The notes: generated from the sequence alone by a model not told the origin. 64,000 bases of DNA from Pullulanibacillus sp. KACC 23026 (GCF_029094525.1 NZ_CP119107.1:62001-126000); one strand, 5' to 3'; shown: positions 16,250-24,935, numbered from the stretch's first letter. A program made the numbers and translations.

Positions 16250-17830
16250 CTATTTGCCACATTCTAATTGGATATTCTGTGACCAAGGCATATATTGTTT
16301 TAGAATTTCTGGATCTCTATGAATATCTAAATTTGGCAGATCAGTTAGTAACTTTACAAGATACTGATAGAAATCGACGCCATTTGCTTGAGCGGTTTCT
16401 GCGAGGCTCAAACAAACGGCATTTGCTTGAGCACCAGCTTCACTTACGGAGTGAAGCCAATTTTTCCGACCAATAACACTTGGCCGAATGGCATTTTCAG
16501 CCGGATTATTATCAATTTCAATCCGGCCATCATTTAAGAATGCTTTTAAGCCATCCATCCGGTTAAACGTGTACTGAACAGCTTTTGCGATGGCGCTTTT
16601 CCCCAAGAATGGTAAGCCTTCAATCCACGCCAGTAATTTATCAACGATTGGCTTTGAATATTTTTGCCGTTGCTTGCGTCTTTTACTCGGAGGTAAGTGC
16701 TTGAATTGTCTTTCTAACCGATATAAATCATCACAAAATTTCACACCGGTTTTCCCATTCTTACTTTCTACTTTCAACCAATAACGTCGGACGTGGGCCC
16801 AACAATTCGCAAAGGTTACGCCTTTAATTTTGTCATAGGCGGAATAGCCATCGCAGATAATGGTTCCAGAAAAATCACCTAGAAAGTTTTCAAGAACAGA
16901 GCGAGAGCGCGATAACGAACTTTGGAACAAAATAATCGTGGGGCCTTGACTAGGGACACTTCGATAGACCCAATTGTAGGCGTTAGTCTGTCCGGATTTA
17001 CCATCAGATCGGTTAATAATTTGTCCGTAAGTTTCATCAACATGTAAAAGAGATTTAGTCATTACGGCTTGTTTCATTTGTTCGTAAATAAGCAATAACC
17101 AATCCTGAGAAACACGGATAACCCAATTTGAAAGATTTTTATCATTGGTTTTTAGACCATATCGTTCCCATTCCTTTACCTGACGATAAAGGGGCAAGTA
17201 TTGTATGAATTTATCATAGATCACTTTGGCAAGGACACTAGGACTTGCGAGACTCCGTTGAATGGGAGGTTGCGGGGATTTTCCGCGTTTAATCTGTGCT
17301 TTTTGATGTAAATCAGTTTTACATTCCTTACATTCATAGGCATGTTCAATGTGTTGAATTTTCTTCATTCTTGCTGGAACAAACTCTGCTTCTTCACGCG
17401 TAACGGTGCTACCAATTTCAATCATTTGCCCTTGACAACAGTCACAGACCAAATTTTCAGGGTGATGATGAACAGCTTCTATTTCAATACCGTCGTCCAG
17501 TGAATCGTTCCGTTTTTTATTTTGAGCTTTTCGTACAACAGTGTAAGAAATCGTCTGTTGGCTTTGTTCTTCTGTATGCTCAGGTTCGCTAAAAGATGGG
17601 TCATCCTCAAATAATGAAAATTGTCCCTCTGGACCGTTATATTTAGATTTCTCGGTTTTTGAACCATATAAACGCTTTGTTAAATGGCGAATTTGCTCGG
17701 TTAATGCTTCAATCTGTTTAGTTGATTGATCTAGCTTTTTTGATAGATCCTTGTTTTGTTGATTGGAATGATCCAATTGCTCTTCGAGAAGTCGTATTAA
17801 CTTCTCGTTATTGTTAGAAGCATTACCCAT
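16250..17830 (-). CDS. tnpC: IS66 transposase TnpC
   Basis: A 526-residue DDE transposase of IS66. A coiled coil spans about residues 5-55 (leucine/glutamine-rich heptads), followed by a zinc-binding segment (CDCCQGQM and CKECKT) and the catalytic core with HVDETYGQ, ICDGYSAYD and NNPAENAIRP. The length is full. It runs close to the left end of the IS. Confidence 0.96.
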   Translation of the reverse strand: MGNASNNNEKLIRLLEEQLDHSNQQNKDLSKKLDQSTKQIEALTEQIRHLTKRLYGSKTEKSKYNGPEGQFSLFEDDPSFSEPEHTEEQSQQTISYTVVRKAQNKKRNDSLDDGIEIEAVHHHPENLVCDCCQGQMIEIGSTVTREEAEFVPARMKKIQHIEHAYECKECKTDLHQKAQIKRGKSPQPPIQRSLASPSVLAKVIYDKFIQYLPLYRQVKEWERYGLKTNDKNLSNWVIRVSQDWLLLIYEQMKQAVMTKSLLHVDETYGQIINRSDGKSGQTNAYNWVYRSVPSQGPTIILFQSSLSRSRSVLENFLGDFSGTIICDGYSAYDKIKGVTFANCWAHVRRYWLKVESKNGKTGVKFCDDLYRLERQFKHLPPSKRRKQRQKYSKPIVDKLLAWIEGLPFLGKSAIAKAVQYTFNRMDGLKAFLNDGRIEIDNNPAENAIRPSVIGRKNWLHSVSEAGAQANAVCLSLAETAQANGVDFYQYLVKLLTDLPNLDIHRDPEILKQYMPWSQNIQLECGK

Positions 17831-17908
17831 ACTATCACCACTTTTCCGATCGTGTCAGTTCTTCCTATTATACCATCTCGAATAGCGGTTGAAAGATAAA
17901 AATCTAAT

Positions 17909-18262
17909 TTAAAATGCACTTGCCTGCGATCTTTGAATGGCTTTGGGTTGCTGGAGCGATAAACCTTCTAACAACCAGCGAAGCTCTTGTTGTGTTAGGT
18001 TACGTACTTCCTTTTCATCTTTCGGCCATTGAAGTTTTCCGTTATCCAATCGCTTATAAAGCATGGCAAATCCATTGCCATCAAAATACAAACACTTATA
18101 TCGATCTTTACTTCGACCAGAGAACAGAAAGATGGAATCCCCATAAAGGTCAAGTTCGAAAGAATCTTGAATCAAAGTTGCGAGACCATCGATCCCTTTT
18201 CTCATGTCAGTCTTACCGCAAATAATATAAATGTTTTCCACATTTGTATAATCGTGTTTCAT
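17909..18262 (-). CDS. tnpB: IS66 accessory protein TnpB
   Basis: A 117-residue TnpB. The family pattern is clear: KTDMRKGIDGLATLI, LFLFSGRSKDRYKCLYFDGNG-like segment (IFLFSGRSKDRYK) and the WP..E tail. It overlaps tnpA by four bases (stop/start coupling), typical of IS66. The function in transposition is required but mechanistically unclear. Confidence 0.95.
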   Translation of the reverse strand: MKHDYTNVENIYIICGKTDMRKGIDGLATLIQDSFELDLYGDSIFLFSGRSKDRYKCLYFDGNGFAMLYKRLDNGKLQWPKDEKEVRNLTQQELRWLLEGLSLQQPKAIQRSQASAF

Positions 18263-18447
18263 CGATTTTTCAGCTCCCTCATGACCGTTCGGATGATGTG
18301 CTCCTCAATGCCGTTATGGAAGGTAATTTCTGTAGTTGCCGTTTTGATCATGCACGTGGGACTTGAGGATAGAGCTAATGATTTTGCTGCTGCAGTACAT
18401 TCGTTATGTAAAGTAACGGGGACGATAGTCAGTTTTTTCTCTAGCAT
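18259..18447 (-). CDS. tnpA: IS66 accessory protein TnpA (short form)
   Basis: A 62-residue member of the IS66 Orf1 group, shorter than the usual 100 or more residues and apparently lacking a full HTH. The start follows AAGGAGGTGC. It lies first in the IS66 operon. Confidence 0.8.
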   Translation of the reverse strand: MLEKKLTIVPVTLHNECTAAAKSLALSSSPTCMIKTATTEITFHNGIEEHIIRTVMRELKNR

Positions 18448-18531
18448 ATTAAAAGCACCTCCTTAAATTAATACATCAATCGTACCAGGAGGTGCTGCTG
18501 TTTTATATGCGTGATTTGAATTCGGGCTTAC

Positions 18532-18791
18532 AATTGAACGCCCATATTTTCGAAATCTTGTATGATGTTTAAGATATCAATTGTTTTTCTACCTAACCTT
18601 GAAATACTCTCAACGACAACTGTATCCCCAGTACGTATTATATCCATCAATGTTAGTAGGCCTTGGCGTTCCTTTATCGTGCCTGTAAATTTCTCTTCTA
18701 CTAATTTTTCACAACCATAATCGCTGAGCATGCTAATCTGACGATCAAGATTTTGATCTATTGTGGAAACTCTAGCATATCCAATAATCAT
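18532..18791 (-). pseudogene. tnpR: Tn3 resolvase TnpR, N-terminal part
   Basis: ATG 18791 lies behind AGGAGGCTTCTT. Serine-recombinase signature YARVSTIDQNLDRQ is present with the nucleophile Ser, followed by the SRLGRKTIDILNII segment; it ends at GVQ where IS66 is inserted. The catalytic domain alone remains, so resolution should be lost. The ribosome binding site sits inside a 17-bp inverted repeat, consistent with autoregulation by resolvase bound at res. Confidence 0.93.
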
Positions 18792-18794
18792 AAG

Positions 18795-18837
18795 AAGCCT
18801 CCTATACAATGTAATGATTCCATTGTATAGGAGGCTT
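18795..18837. repeat. res-like dyad with 17-bp perfect arms
   Basis: AAGCCTCCTATACAATG (18795-18811) is repeated inverted at 18821-18837 around nine bases. It overlaps the tnpR ribosome binding site. Position and symmetry fit resolvase subsite binding; a hairpin role in translation control is also possible. Confidence 0.65.
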
Positions 18838-19166
18838 ACTGTAACTTTTTGTAAAGGTAATTGGTAATAGTTTTTGTAATGATTTTTGGCAATATAAAAA
18901 CCTTATAAAATCAAAAGGTTAAAACTGTAATGATGTTATTACAAAAAATATAGTTTTTGGTAACTGTTCTGCGAAAATAAATAATTATACGAGGTAGAAC
19001 CGATTTAGCAGATATCGTATATTCCACGTTTTACCGACAATATCCATTTCTTAAATCTCCAAGAAATGTCGGTTTTACTGTTCAAAAAAATAGATTCCAT
19101 ATTTAGGATAAATAGAATATTATAGAAGAGTAGGTATATTTTGAAAAATACAGATGGAGGTTATTT
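18838..19166. promoter_or_regulatory. Likely rest of the res site and the cargo promoter region
   Basis: Further TGTAAT-type half sites occur: TTTTGTAATGATTTTTGGC near 18873 and the dyad TGTAATGATGTTATTACA at 18926-18943. They resemble the first dyad and would form additional res subsites. The last 90 bases are AT-rich and probably hold the cargo promoter, but I cannot assign its boxes with confidence. Confidence 0.5.
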
Positions 19167-19907
19167 ATGAAACTTTTAATCAGTACTTTATCTCTTTTAT
19201 TGTTACTAACGATTGGAGGGTTGAGTTCAGCTTTTGCAGATGATACCCCTCAACAAAATCTGCAACCTGGCCAAGATGGATATGTTGGGGCATTAAACGA
19301 TCGTCCCTCTAACTCATTTACGACAAATTCAACTTCTAATTCTTCAAATGCAATTACCCCGAATATTATGCCTGGTCATTGGTATGATTACGAACCTTCA
19401 AGCATTAAGGTTTTGGTAAGAACTGGTAACAACCCAAGTGCCTCTGGGACAGTAAAAACTTACAATTTTGGTACATACCTTGATGATGTACTTCCGAATG
19501 AATGGGTAGCATCATGGCCATCTAATTCCCTAAAAGCTGGTGCAGTATCTGTAAGAAGTTATGCGTGGTATTGTACTAATTATCCTAAATATCCAAGTGT
19601 CGGTGCAGACTTGGACAATACTGTAAACTCTCAAGTATTTAAATCTGGTTCAGCATTAACCAGCACAACTAATGCTATTAAAGCAACAGTTGATGAGGCA
19701 TTAGTTAACGTATATACTGAAGTACCTGGTTATTATAAGGCTGGTACATATGGTTCTGGAAGGGATTCATCGAGCTACAACATTAAGAATAACGCATATC
19801 AAAATGGTGAACATTATTGGGCCGATCAAGGAAAAACATATACTTGGATGCTCAGTTATTATTACCCTGGAACTTCAATCGTTTATGGTAGTGGAAGCGC
19901 ATATTAA
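19167..19907 (+). CDS. Secreted SpoIID/LytB-domain protein (transposon cargo)
   Basis: A 246-residue secreted protein with a signal peptide ending at AFA-DD (about residue 25), a low-complexity Asn/Ser linker (about 45-65), and a SpoIID/LytB domain: TYNFGTYLDDVLPNEW and SLKAGAVSVRSYAWY match the family core. SpoIID is a lytic glycan strand-cleaving enzyme in engulfment. Here the catalytic Glu may be that of LPNEW. It is much shorter than SpoIID (about 340) and is secreted without a membrane anchor. It lies on the Tn3-type element, so it is probably horizontally acquired. The start has TGGAGG upstream. Confidence 0.82.
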   Translation: MKLLISTLSLLLLLTIGGLSSAFADDTPQQNLQPGQDGYVGALNDRPSNSFTTNSTSNSSNAITPNIMPGHWYDYEPSSIKVLVRTGNNPSASGTVKTYNFGTYLDDVLPNEWVASWPSNSLKAGAVSVRSYAWYCTNYPKYPSVGADLDNTVNSQVFKSGSALTSTTNAIKATVDEALVNVYTEVPGYYKAGTYGSGRDSSSYNIKNNAYQNGEHYWADQGKTYTWMLSYYYPGTSIVYGSGSAY

Positions 19908-19944
19908 TTAAGTATCTGAATCTCTTTAGGGGGGTAATAACTGC

Positions 19945-20502
19945 TTGAAACATTTAATTATTGGAGTAATGATTCTTTCATCATTACTTGTATTTTCGGC
20001 ATGCAGTACAACAACAAAAACCAATACTGAAAAAAAAGTTACTTTAAATCAAGAGCAAAAAAGCACATCTGTAAAAGCAACGGAGACTTCCAGAAGTCAA
20101 AAAAGTAATATTATAATATCTTCAGATCCAAAAGCTAAAGAAACCATAGTTAATTTTTACCAATACCTAAACGAGCAAAAATACCACGAGGCGATAAAAT
20201 TACTTGGTCCTCAGTTACAATTTGAAGGAAATCCCGATAATATCAAATACCTGAAGAATTATAAAAAGGCAACTTTCTTAGAACTAAAGGATATTTCTGA
20301 TAACCCTGGGCTCATAGACAACGGTTACAGTAATTACTATGCTATTAAAATTTATTATGGGAAAATCAATGTAGAAGTTAGAGATCGCAATTTAGTACCA
20401 ACCCTAGAAGGTATGAATTACAGGAAGTTTATACTTATTAAGAAAGACAAAACAAGTCCATGGTTAATAGATACAGATGAAGCTACCCCCCCAATTAAAT
20501 AA
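19945..20502 (+). CDS. Lipoprotein of unknown function (transposon cargo)
   Basis: A 185-residue lipoprotein: TTG start behind GGGGGG, hydrophobic signal and lipobox FSAC with Cys20, then a Lys/Thr/Ser-rich linker. The C-terminal domain (about 60-185; KAKETIVNFYQYLNEQKYHEAIKLL) has the form of small DUF4878/NTF2-like lipoprotein domains, which I cannot assign firmly. It is 37 bases behind the SpoIID-like gene and shares its transcript. It is followed by a strong terminator. Confidence 0.7.
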   Translation: MKHLIIGVMILSSLLVFSACSTTTKTNTEKKVTLNQEQKSTSVKATETSRSQKSNIIISSDPKAKETIVNFYQYLNEQKYHEAIKLLGPQLQFEGNPDNIKYLKNYKKATFLELKDISDNPGLIDNGYSNYYAIKIYYGKINVEVRDRNLVPTLEGMNYRKFILIKKDKTSPWLIDTDEATPPIK

Positions 20503-20507
20503 TAAAT

Positions 20508-20542
20508 AAAAACTGATTTCCTTTGTTGGAGGTCAGTTTTTT
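20508..20542 (+). terminator. Terminator of the cargo operon
   Basis: AAACTGA..TCC pairs with GGA..TCAGTTT and continues in T7, immediately after the lipoprotein stop. Confidence 0.85.
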
Positions 20543-20606
20543 TATCTTGACTGGGGCCACCAATAAAAGAATAACTTCAAGAACTAGATTTAATATTGAA
20601 TAAAAA

Positions 20607-20652
20607 TTGGCATTCCACGACTGTGTTTTTAAGTTCTGGAATGCTAATTTTT
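20607..20652. terminator. Bidirectional hairpin GGCATTCCA/TGGAATGCT
   Basis: TGGCATTCCA pairs with TGGAATGCTA around a loop of about 24 bases. T runs flank it on the plus strand and A runs on the other side. It may end transcripts from either direction. Confidence 0.55.
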
Positions 20653-20815
20653 TGTTTATCAGGCTGATTCCAAAACTTTACTTTCATAAAACAGTGCCCC
20701 AATTTATCTATTTGCCAATAAAATTCATCCTTATGGCCGTTTTTGGACTTATCTCGGATTTACCCCTATTACACCCTTATCGTGGTAATAACAAGCAATT
20801 TTTGATTCAACTTGT

Positions 20816-20853
20816 CTTAACGTTGTAAACACGCGTTTTGTCGATGGTACCCC
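20816..20853 (-). repeat. Tn3-family terminal inverted repeat, right type (IRR-1)
   Basis: Read on the minus strand: GGGGTACCATCGACAAAACG and ending AACGTTAAG, 38 bp. The outer end faces right. It shares GGGGTAC and CGACAAAACGCG with IRL-1. It is probably the right end of another, older element. Confidence 0.75.
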
Positions 20854-20920
20854 TAAAAGGGTTGTATTTAATAAGGATATCCCTAATTTACATGAATTTG
20901 TTTTAATAAATTAATTTTCA

Positions 20921-20961
20921 ACAAAAAGCTCATTTCTTCTAATAAAAATGAGCTTTTTTAG
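20921..20961. terminator. Hairpin AAAAGCTCATTT/AAATGAGCTTTT
   Basis: Perfect arms with T runs on both strands between IRR-1 and IRR-2. Nothing else is seen in 20854-21016 except a short frame end (VFNKDIPNLHEF) with no start, possibly a gene remnant. Confidence 0.6.
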
Positions 20962-21016
20962 AGCAGAATTCTTGATATCACTCATATGTGACTTTCATGT
21001 TAAAACCAGGTTTCCC

Positions 21017-21054
21017 TTAGCGTACAAAATTCGCGTTTTGTTGGCGAGACCCCT
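21017..21054 (-). repeat. Tn3-family terminal inverted repeat, right type (IRR-2)
   Basis: Read on the minus strand: GGGGTCTCGCCAACAAAACG and ending TACGCTAAG, exactly 38 bp with the canonical outer GGGG. It pairs with IRL-2. It ends three bases before the stop codon of the next membrane-protein gene. Confidence 0.9.
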
Positions 21055-21057
21055 ATA

Positions 21058-21879
21058 TTAAAGTGATATATTTTCCCCAAATAGATTGAAAATAAAATAA
21101 GCTATTATATTTAAACAAAAGAAAATAAACAAATATATTATTTTAAACTTCAACCCTTTACTTTTTACCATCCAAATTGAAATTAGAATCCAATATATAA
21201 TAAATGATAATGCTAAAATTATAACTGGAATAACATATAAATCCCTATATGTCATATATATAAACCAATTATGTTCCCATTCCCCATCTCGAAACGTTTC
21301 TACTAATAACCATTTAGAAGCAAAAACCCTCTGTTTAACCATGTAATCAGGTTTTAATTTAGAAAAATTTGTAAAGTGGTTAGGGCTTGTACTAGGTCTA
21401 CCACTCATATTATAAAGCTCTATTTTGGAAATATATTTATTTTCATTTAGCTTTGCTCTTACTTCTTTCTTAATGTTAGGAGTCACTTTATCTTGTCTGG
21501 CTAGTTCGTCAAATAATTGATCAAATATGGAATCTTTTTTATTCATCAACTTCATATTGTATTCATTTATATGTACAGAAACAAAAGTTGAAATTAACAA
21601 TATTGCAACGGCAACAAAAATCAGCCTTTTACCATTGAGCTTTTTATCAGAATTGAGGATTCTTTGAATTGGATGCATTTCATTTTTATTTTGTAAAGTA
21701 TCCCTCGAATAATCTGTTGATTTCGCTTTAATTGATATGATCTTGTGTTTCTTTATTCCATCAGAAATCAACTTGTTTTTAGCATTTTCTAAAGCACTAG
21801 ATTCAGTTTTTGCAGTTACAATTATTGCTTCAATTACAAAGGAGTTTTCTTGATAGTAACTTACTACATAATTGGGCAT
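21058..21879 (-). CDS. Membrane protein of unknown function
   Basis: A 273-residue protein: a small soluble N-terminal alpha/beta domain (MPNYVVSYY to about 52), one membrane segment near 85-100, an extracellular region of about 100 residues and two more C-terminal membrane segments. It has a GGAGG ribosome binding site. I do not recognise a family. It follows the ABC operon by about 100 bases in the same direction and may belong with it. Its stop sits at the transposon border, so the natural C-terminus may have been altered. Confidence 0.6.
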   Translation of the reverse strand: MPNYVVSYYQENSFVIEAIIVTAKTESSALENAKNKLISDGIKKHKIISIKAKSTDYSRDTLQNKNEMHPIQRILNSDKKLNGKRLIFVAVAILLISTFVSVHINEYNMKLMNKKDSIFDQLFDELARQDKVTPNIKKEVRAKLNENKYISKIELYNMSGRPSTSPNHFTNFSKLKPDYMVKQRVFASKWLLVETFRDGEWEHNWFIYMTYRDLYVIPVIILALSFIIYWILISIWMVKSKGLKFKIIYLFIFFCLNIIAYFIFNLFGENISL

Positions 21880-21983
21880 TTTTCCTCCAGGAATGTTGAT
21901 GTTATTACTTTCTGATGAATCTTGTTGTTATTTGTGATTGAAAAACGAATAAATTATCCCCCATTTCGCTTTTAATTGCTTTT

Positions 21984-22628
21984 TTATTGTTCTATCTCTG
22001 AAACGTTCCCGGAGTTTAATTTATATACTTTTTGACATAAAGTTTCTATATCTGCTTTATGATGAGACGTTAATAAAATGGTTGCACCTCTTGCATTTTC
22101 TGCCTTAATTAATTCATAGACATTTTCAACTGATTCCTCATCTAATCCGTTCATTGGTTCATCTAATAAGATTAGATCTGGTTCTTCCATAATAGCTTGA
22201 GCGATAGCGAGCTTTTGTTTCATTCCTAGTGAATAGGCTCTAACTTTCCGCTTATCTTTTGGATCAAGTCCGACCTGTTGCATCGCTAATTCAATTTTTT
22301 CTGAAGATATTTTTTGTTGAATATCTGCTAAAAACTTTAGATTGTCGAAACCAGAATAGCTTTCTAGAAATCCAGGTTTTTCTAAAATAATGCGTGCATT
22401 TTTTGGAAATGAAATGGTTTGATGTAGGGTCTCTCCCTCTATTTGCACCTCCCCCGATGAAGGTTTTACGAGACCCGAAATAACTCGAAATAGCATCGAT
22501 TTTCCGGATCCGTTATGCCCAACGAACCCCACAATCGTTCCTTTCTCTATATCCAATGTAACGTTATTTAGTATTTCTCTACCATTGATTTTTTTAGATA
22601 CACTATTTAATTTAACTGCAGCAGTCAT
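21984..22628 (-). CDS. ABC transporter ATP-binding protein (ABC-2 export type)
   Basis: A 214-residue ATPase with Walker A GHNGSGKS (about 37-44), signature YSLGMKQK and Walker B LILLDEP, plus the switch His in LLTSHH. It is compact like exporters of peptides or lipids. It is the last gene of a block with three ABC-2-like membrane proteins, so it energises them. The start follows GGGGGTATC. Likely role: export of, or immunity to, the secreted polypeptide encoded upstream; this is inference. Confidence 0.92.
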   Translation of the reverse strand: MTAAVKLNSVSKKINGREILNNVTLDIEKGTIVGFVGHNGSGKSMLFRVISGLVKPSSGEVQIEGETLHQTISFPKNARIILEKPGFLESYSGFDNLKFLADIQQKISSEKIELAMQQVGLDPKDKRKVRAYSLGMKQKLAIAQAIMEEPDLILLDEPMNGLDEESVENVYELIKAENARGATILLTSHHKADIETLCQKVYKLNSGNVSEIEQ

Positions 22629-22640
22629 TTAAGATACCCC

Positions 22641-23342
22641 CTAAGATAAATCCATTTTCTTGGCTTTCATCACGATTAGATTAAACAATACAAAGATGGC
22701 AAACAATTCAACGAAAAAAACGAGTGGCAAAAATTGTTTTATTTGGTCTCTCATGCCGTAATAAAGTAGAATATAGGGTTTAATAATTCGTGCACCCGTA
22801 TAAATGAGAAGACATAAAATTATTATGGCAACTTCAACAGTTGAATAAAGCTTAATTGTCAACCATAACAAAGCATGAATATACATGTTAAGTGACAAGC
22901 ATAGAAAAACAACAAGCCATTGAAAATCCCAAATTATACGAGCATTAAAAAGTATTGAGATAATAAACGTAGTTGCCAATAATACTAATACATAGCATAA
23001 GGTTATCAGTAAACCTGTAACGAATTTTGTTTGCCAATAGAGTCTTAAATTCTTATAGCGCAGGATTTGATAGACTGAAACCATATGAAGTTTGGATTTC
23101 CAAATGATTTGTAAGATTATTAAATAGCCCATGCAAATTAAGATCCAATTGATCCATCCTAAAGGTAAATTTCCTGCCGAACCAAATAAAGCCATTAGAA
23201 CGTAACTTGTAGTTATCTTAAAAGAGATTATCTTATCTAAAGATAACAACATGTCATTTAAAATAGATATCACAAAAATAATTAAACTTAGTTTGAACAA
23301 GTCAATTTTTAATAAGCGGAATTCTAACTTCAATAATTTCAT
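22641..23342 (-). CDS. ABC-2-type membrane subunit
   Basis: A 233-residue protein, six hydrophobic segments, no large soluble domain. Its ATG overlaps the stop of the preceding gene (TAATG), showing translational coupling. It is 12 bases from the ATPase gene. The family is assigned from topology and context only. Confidence 0.7.
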   Translation of the reverse strand: MKLLKLEFRLLKIDLFKLSLIIFVISILNDMLLSLDKIISFKITTSYVLMALFGSAGNLPLGWINWILICMGYLIILQIIWKSKLHMVSVYQILRYKNLRLYWQTKFVTGLLITLCYVLVLLATTFIISILFNARIIWDFQWLVVFLCLSLNMYIHALLWLTIKLYSTVEVAIIILCLLIYTGARIIKPYILLYYGMRDQIKQFLPLVFFVELFAIFVLFNLIVMKAKKMDLS

Positions 23343-24010
23343 TAGCTTACATCCCTACTATAAAAATCTATTCTAACTAACAGATTTTGAACAATATAGG
23401 TTAGCGCAACTATTAGAAATAGTAAGCAAAAGATAACGAATGGAATCGCACTTGGTCTTATATTAAAAATGGTTGGTATTACTGCAATTGTAAAACGATC
23501 AATGATTACAAGAGAAATAACAATTAGTAATGCCATAATCCTATTCGATCGTAGTTTAATAATAAGAAATAACAATCCGATAAATGTAATCACTAAGTAA
23601 AATCGAAGAGCTAATGAAAAAAGAGGAAGAACAGATAACAAAGAATGATGAAAGAAAATAAGATAGATAGTTAAGCTTGACAATAATATAAATAAAGTAA
23701 AAAGAAAAGCATTTAATAGAATAGATTCTATTTCATACAAGGCGATTTCACGCCTATAAGTATATCTCCTTATTTTTTCCCAATCGCTTGAGTCACCTTT
23801 TATTCCAATAAGTAATATGAATAAGGGATTGTAAAAATATTCAAACCTAATAATTAAGAAGAAGCTATTTATAGGGGATTCTGTTTTAAACCAATTTAGA
23901 ATTGTGCCTAAAATAAATACTATGAGTATGGTGCCAAGAATTACGATAATGAACCTCATTTTTAACATTAAATCCTTAATTACATACCGTAGTACTTTGT
24001 TATTGAACAT
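23342..24010 (-). CDS. ABC-2-type membrane subunit
   Basis: A 222-residue protein with about six membrane segments. ATG 24010 has GAGGAAG upstream and overlaps the end of the preceding gene by several bases. Sequence families were not recognised; its position among co-translated transporter genes supports the call. Confidence 0.7.
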   Translation of the reverse strand: MFNNKVLRYVIKDLMLKMRFIIVILGTILIVFILGTILNWFKTESPINSFFLIIRFEYFYNPLFILLIGIKGDSSDWEKIRRYTYRREIALYEIESILLNAFLFTLFILLSSLTIYLIFFHHSLLSVLPLFSLALRFYLVITFIGLLFLIIKLRSNRIMALLIVISLVIIDRFTIAVIPTIFNIRPSAIPFVIFCLLFLIVALTYIVQNLLVRIDFYSRDVS

Positions 24011-24869
24011 CAATAATCTTCCTCGCTCCTAAGGAATATATGGATGTAGTAAGAATAAATAATGCAACAAAGTCTATGACAAATGGTAAGTAAGTCAATT
24101 TTTCTACGGGCTGCCTCGGATCTAAGAAATTAAAAGGGTCCCAAGATAATAAACCAAGTAATGAAAATATAATCCATATTCCTAAATGGAGACACATTGG
24201 TGTGACTAAAATAAGATAACGATTCTTGATAAACAATGAAAAAGCTAAACCAAAACAAGAATAAATGCCTGCATATAAACCACCGATCAAAAAGTAATTG
24301 AGCATGTATAAATATGGTGAAATACATAATAATGATGAAAATATTTCTTTTTTTAATGATGGCCCGCTATTAAGTAAAACTGCTTTACCATGAATCATTT
24401 TGTTGTAAGATATTGAGAAGTTGGAATAATCCCATGTTCCTGTTATTAAGTTAAATATAACGATACCTATAATCAAGGGAACTATAAATAGCATAAATGG
24501 AATGATAAAAGAAAAAACAAATTTAGTAACGAAATAAGAGAAACTATTTTTTCTAGTCAATTGATAATTAAGATTGCCAGTTACCTTTTCTTTAAAAATG
24601 GTATCTACTATTGGTAAAGAGACTATAAGTGGATAAATAAAATAATAAAACGATGTAAAAAAATTTGGTGATTGACCAATCCAATATTCCCAAGGAGAAA
24701 CAAGCGCCTTTGAATCAGGAAACTTAGCGAAACTGTCTTGGGCTATATTATAATCAATACGAAACTGTTTCAGATTGGCCCATAATCCAATGCTGACTAA
24801 GAGAATTAATGAACATAAACAAATATAAATTGTCTTATTCGTAAATACTTTCCTAACTTCAACTAACAT
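24000..24869 (-). CDS. ABC-2-type membrane subunit
   Basis: A 289-residue protein with an N-terminal membrane anchor, an outside segment of about 50 residues (about 30-80) and five more membrane segments, the layout of ABC-2 exporter permeases. Start ATG 24869 follows GGAGGACACT. It is the first transporter gene after the attenuator hairpin. Confidence 0.75.
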   Translation of the reverse strand: MLVEVRKVFTNKTIYICLCSLILLVSIGLWANLKQFRIDYNIAQDSFAKFPDSKALVSPWEYWIGQSPNFFTSFYYFIYPLIVSLPIVDTIFKEKVTGNLNYQLTRKNSFSYFVTKFVFSFIIPFMLFIVPLIIGIVIFNLITGTWDYSNFSISYNKMIHGKAVLLNSGPSLKKEIFSSLLCISPYLYMLNYFLIGGLYAGIYSCFGLAFSLFIKNRYLILVTPMCLHLGIWIIFSLLGLLSWDPFNFLDPRQPVEKLTYLPFVIDFVALFILTTSIYSLGARKIIDVQ

Positions 24870-24896
24870 AGTGTCCTCCGAATCAAGAAAATTTTC

Positions 24897-24929
24897 GAGA
24901 GCGTTTGATAATAAGACTCAAACGCTCTC
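24897..24929 (-). terminator. Attenuator between secreted polypeptide and transporter genes
   Basis: GAGAGCGTTTGA pairs perfectly with TCAAACGCTCTC, followed on the minus strand by GAAAATTTTCTT. It sits seven bases beyond the polypeptide stop and before the permease gene. Partial read-through would give much polypeptide and little transporter. Confidence 0.85.
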
Positions 24930-24935
24930 GTTCCT

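Larger units (their letters stand above)
16164..18531. mobile_element. IS66-family insertion sequence, 2,368 bp
   Basis: The ends are GTAAGCCCGAA (16164-16174) and its complement TTCGGGCTTAC (18521-18531). AATTGAAC is duplicated at 16156-16163 and 18532-18539, an exact 8-bp target. It carries the canonical three genes tnpA, tnpB and tnpC on the minus strand. All appear intact, so this is probably a recent insertion into the resolvase gene. Confidence 0.96.
12878..21054. mobile_element. Tn3-family transposon, inactive, about 8.2 kb
   Basis: Bounded by IRL-2 and IRR-2. Order: broken tnpA, tnpR interrupted by IS66, res-like dyads, then two plus-strand cargo genes (SpoIID-like protein, lipoprotein). 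No matching 5-bp target duplication is visible (GTTCC on the left, TATAT on the right), so one end may have been rearranged. A second right-type end (IRR-1) lies inside at 20816-20853. Confidence 0.8.

Noticed and set aside
15858-16286. A 142-residue recombinase gene starting inside IS66
   Set aside because: The first 40 or so residues come from the IS end; the real protein is the split resolvase.
20607-20828. 73-codon frame
   Set aside because: Begins inside a terminator hairpin and ends in a transposon end; no ribosome binding site.
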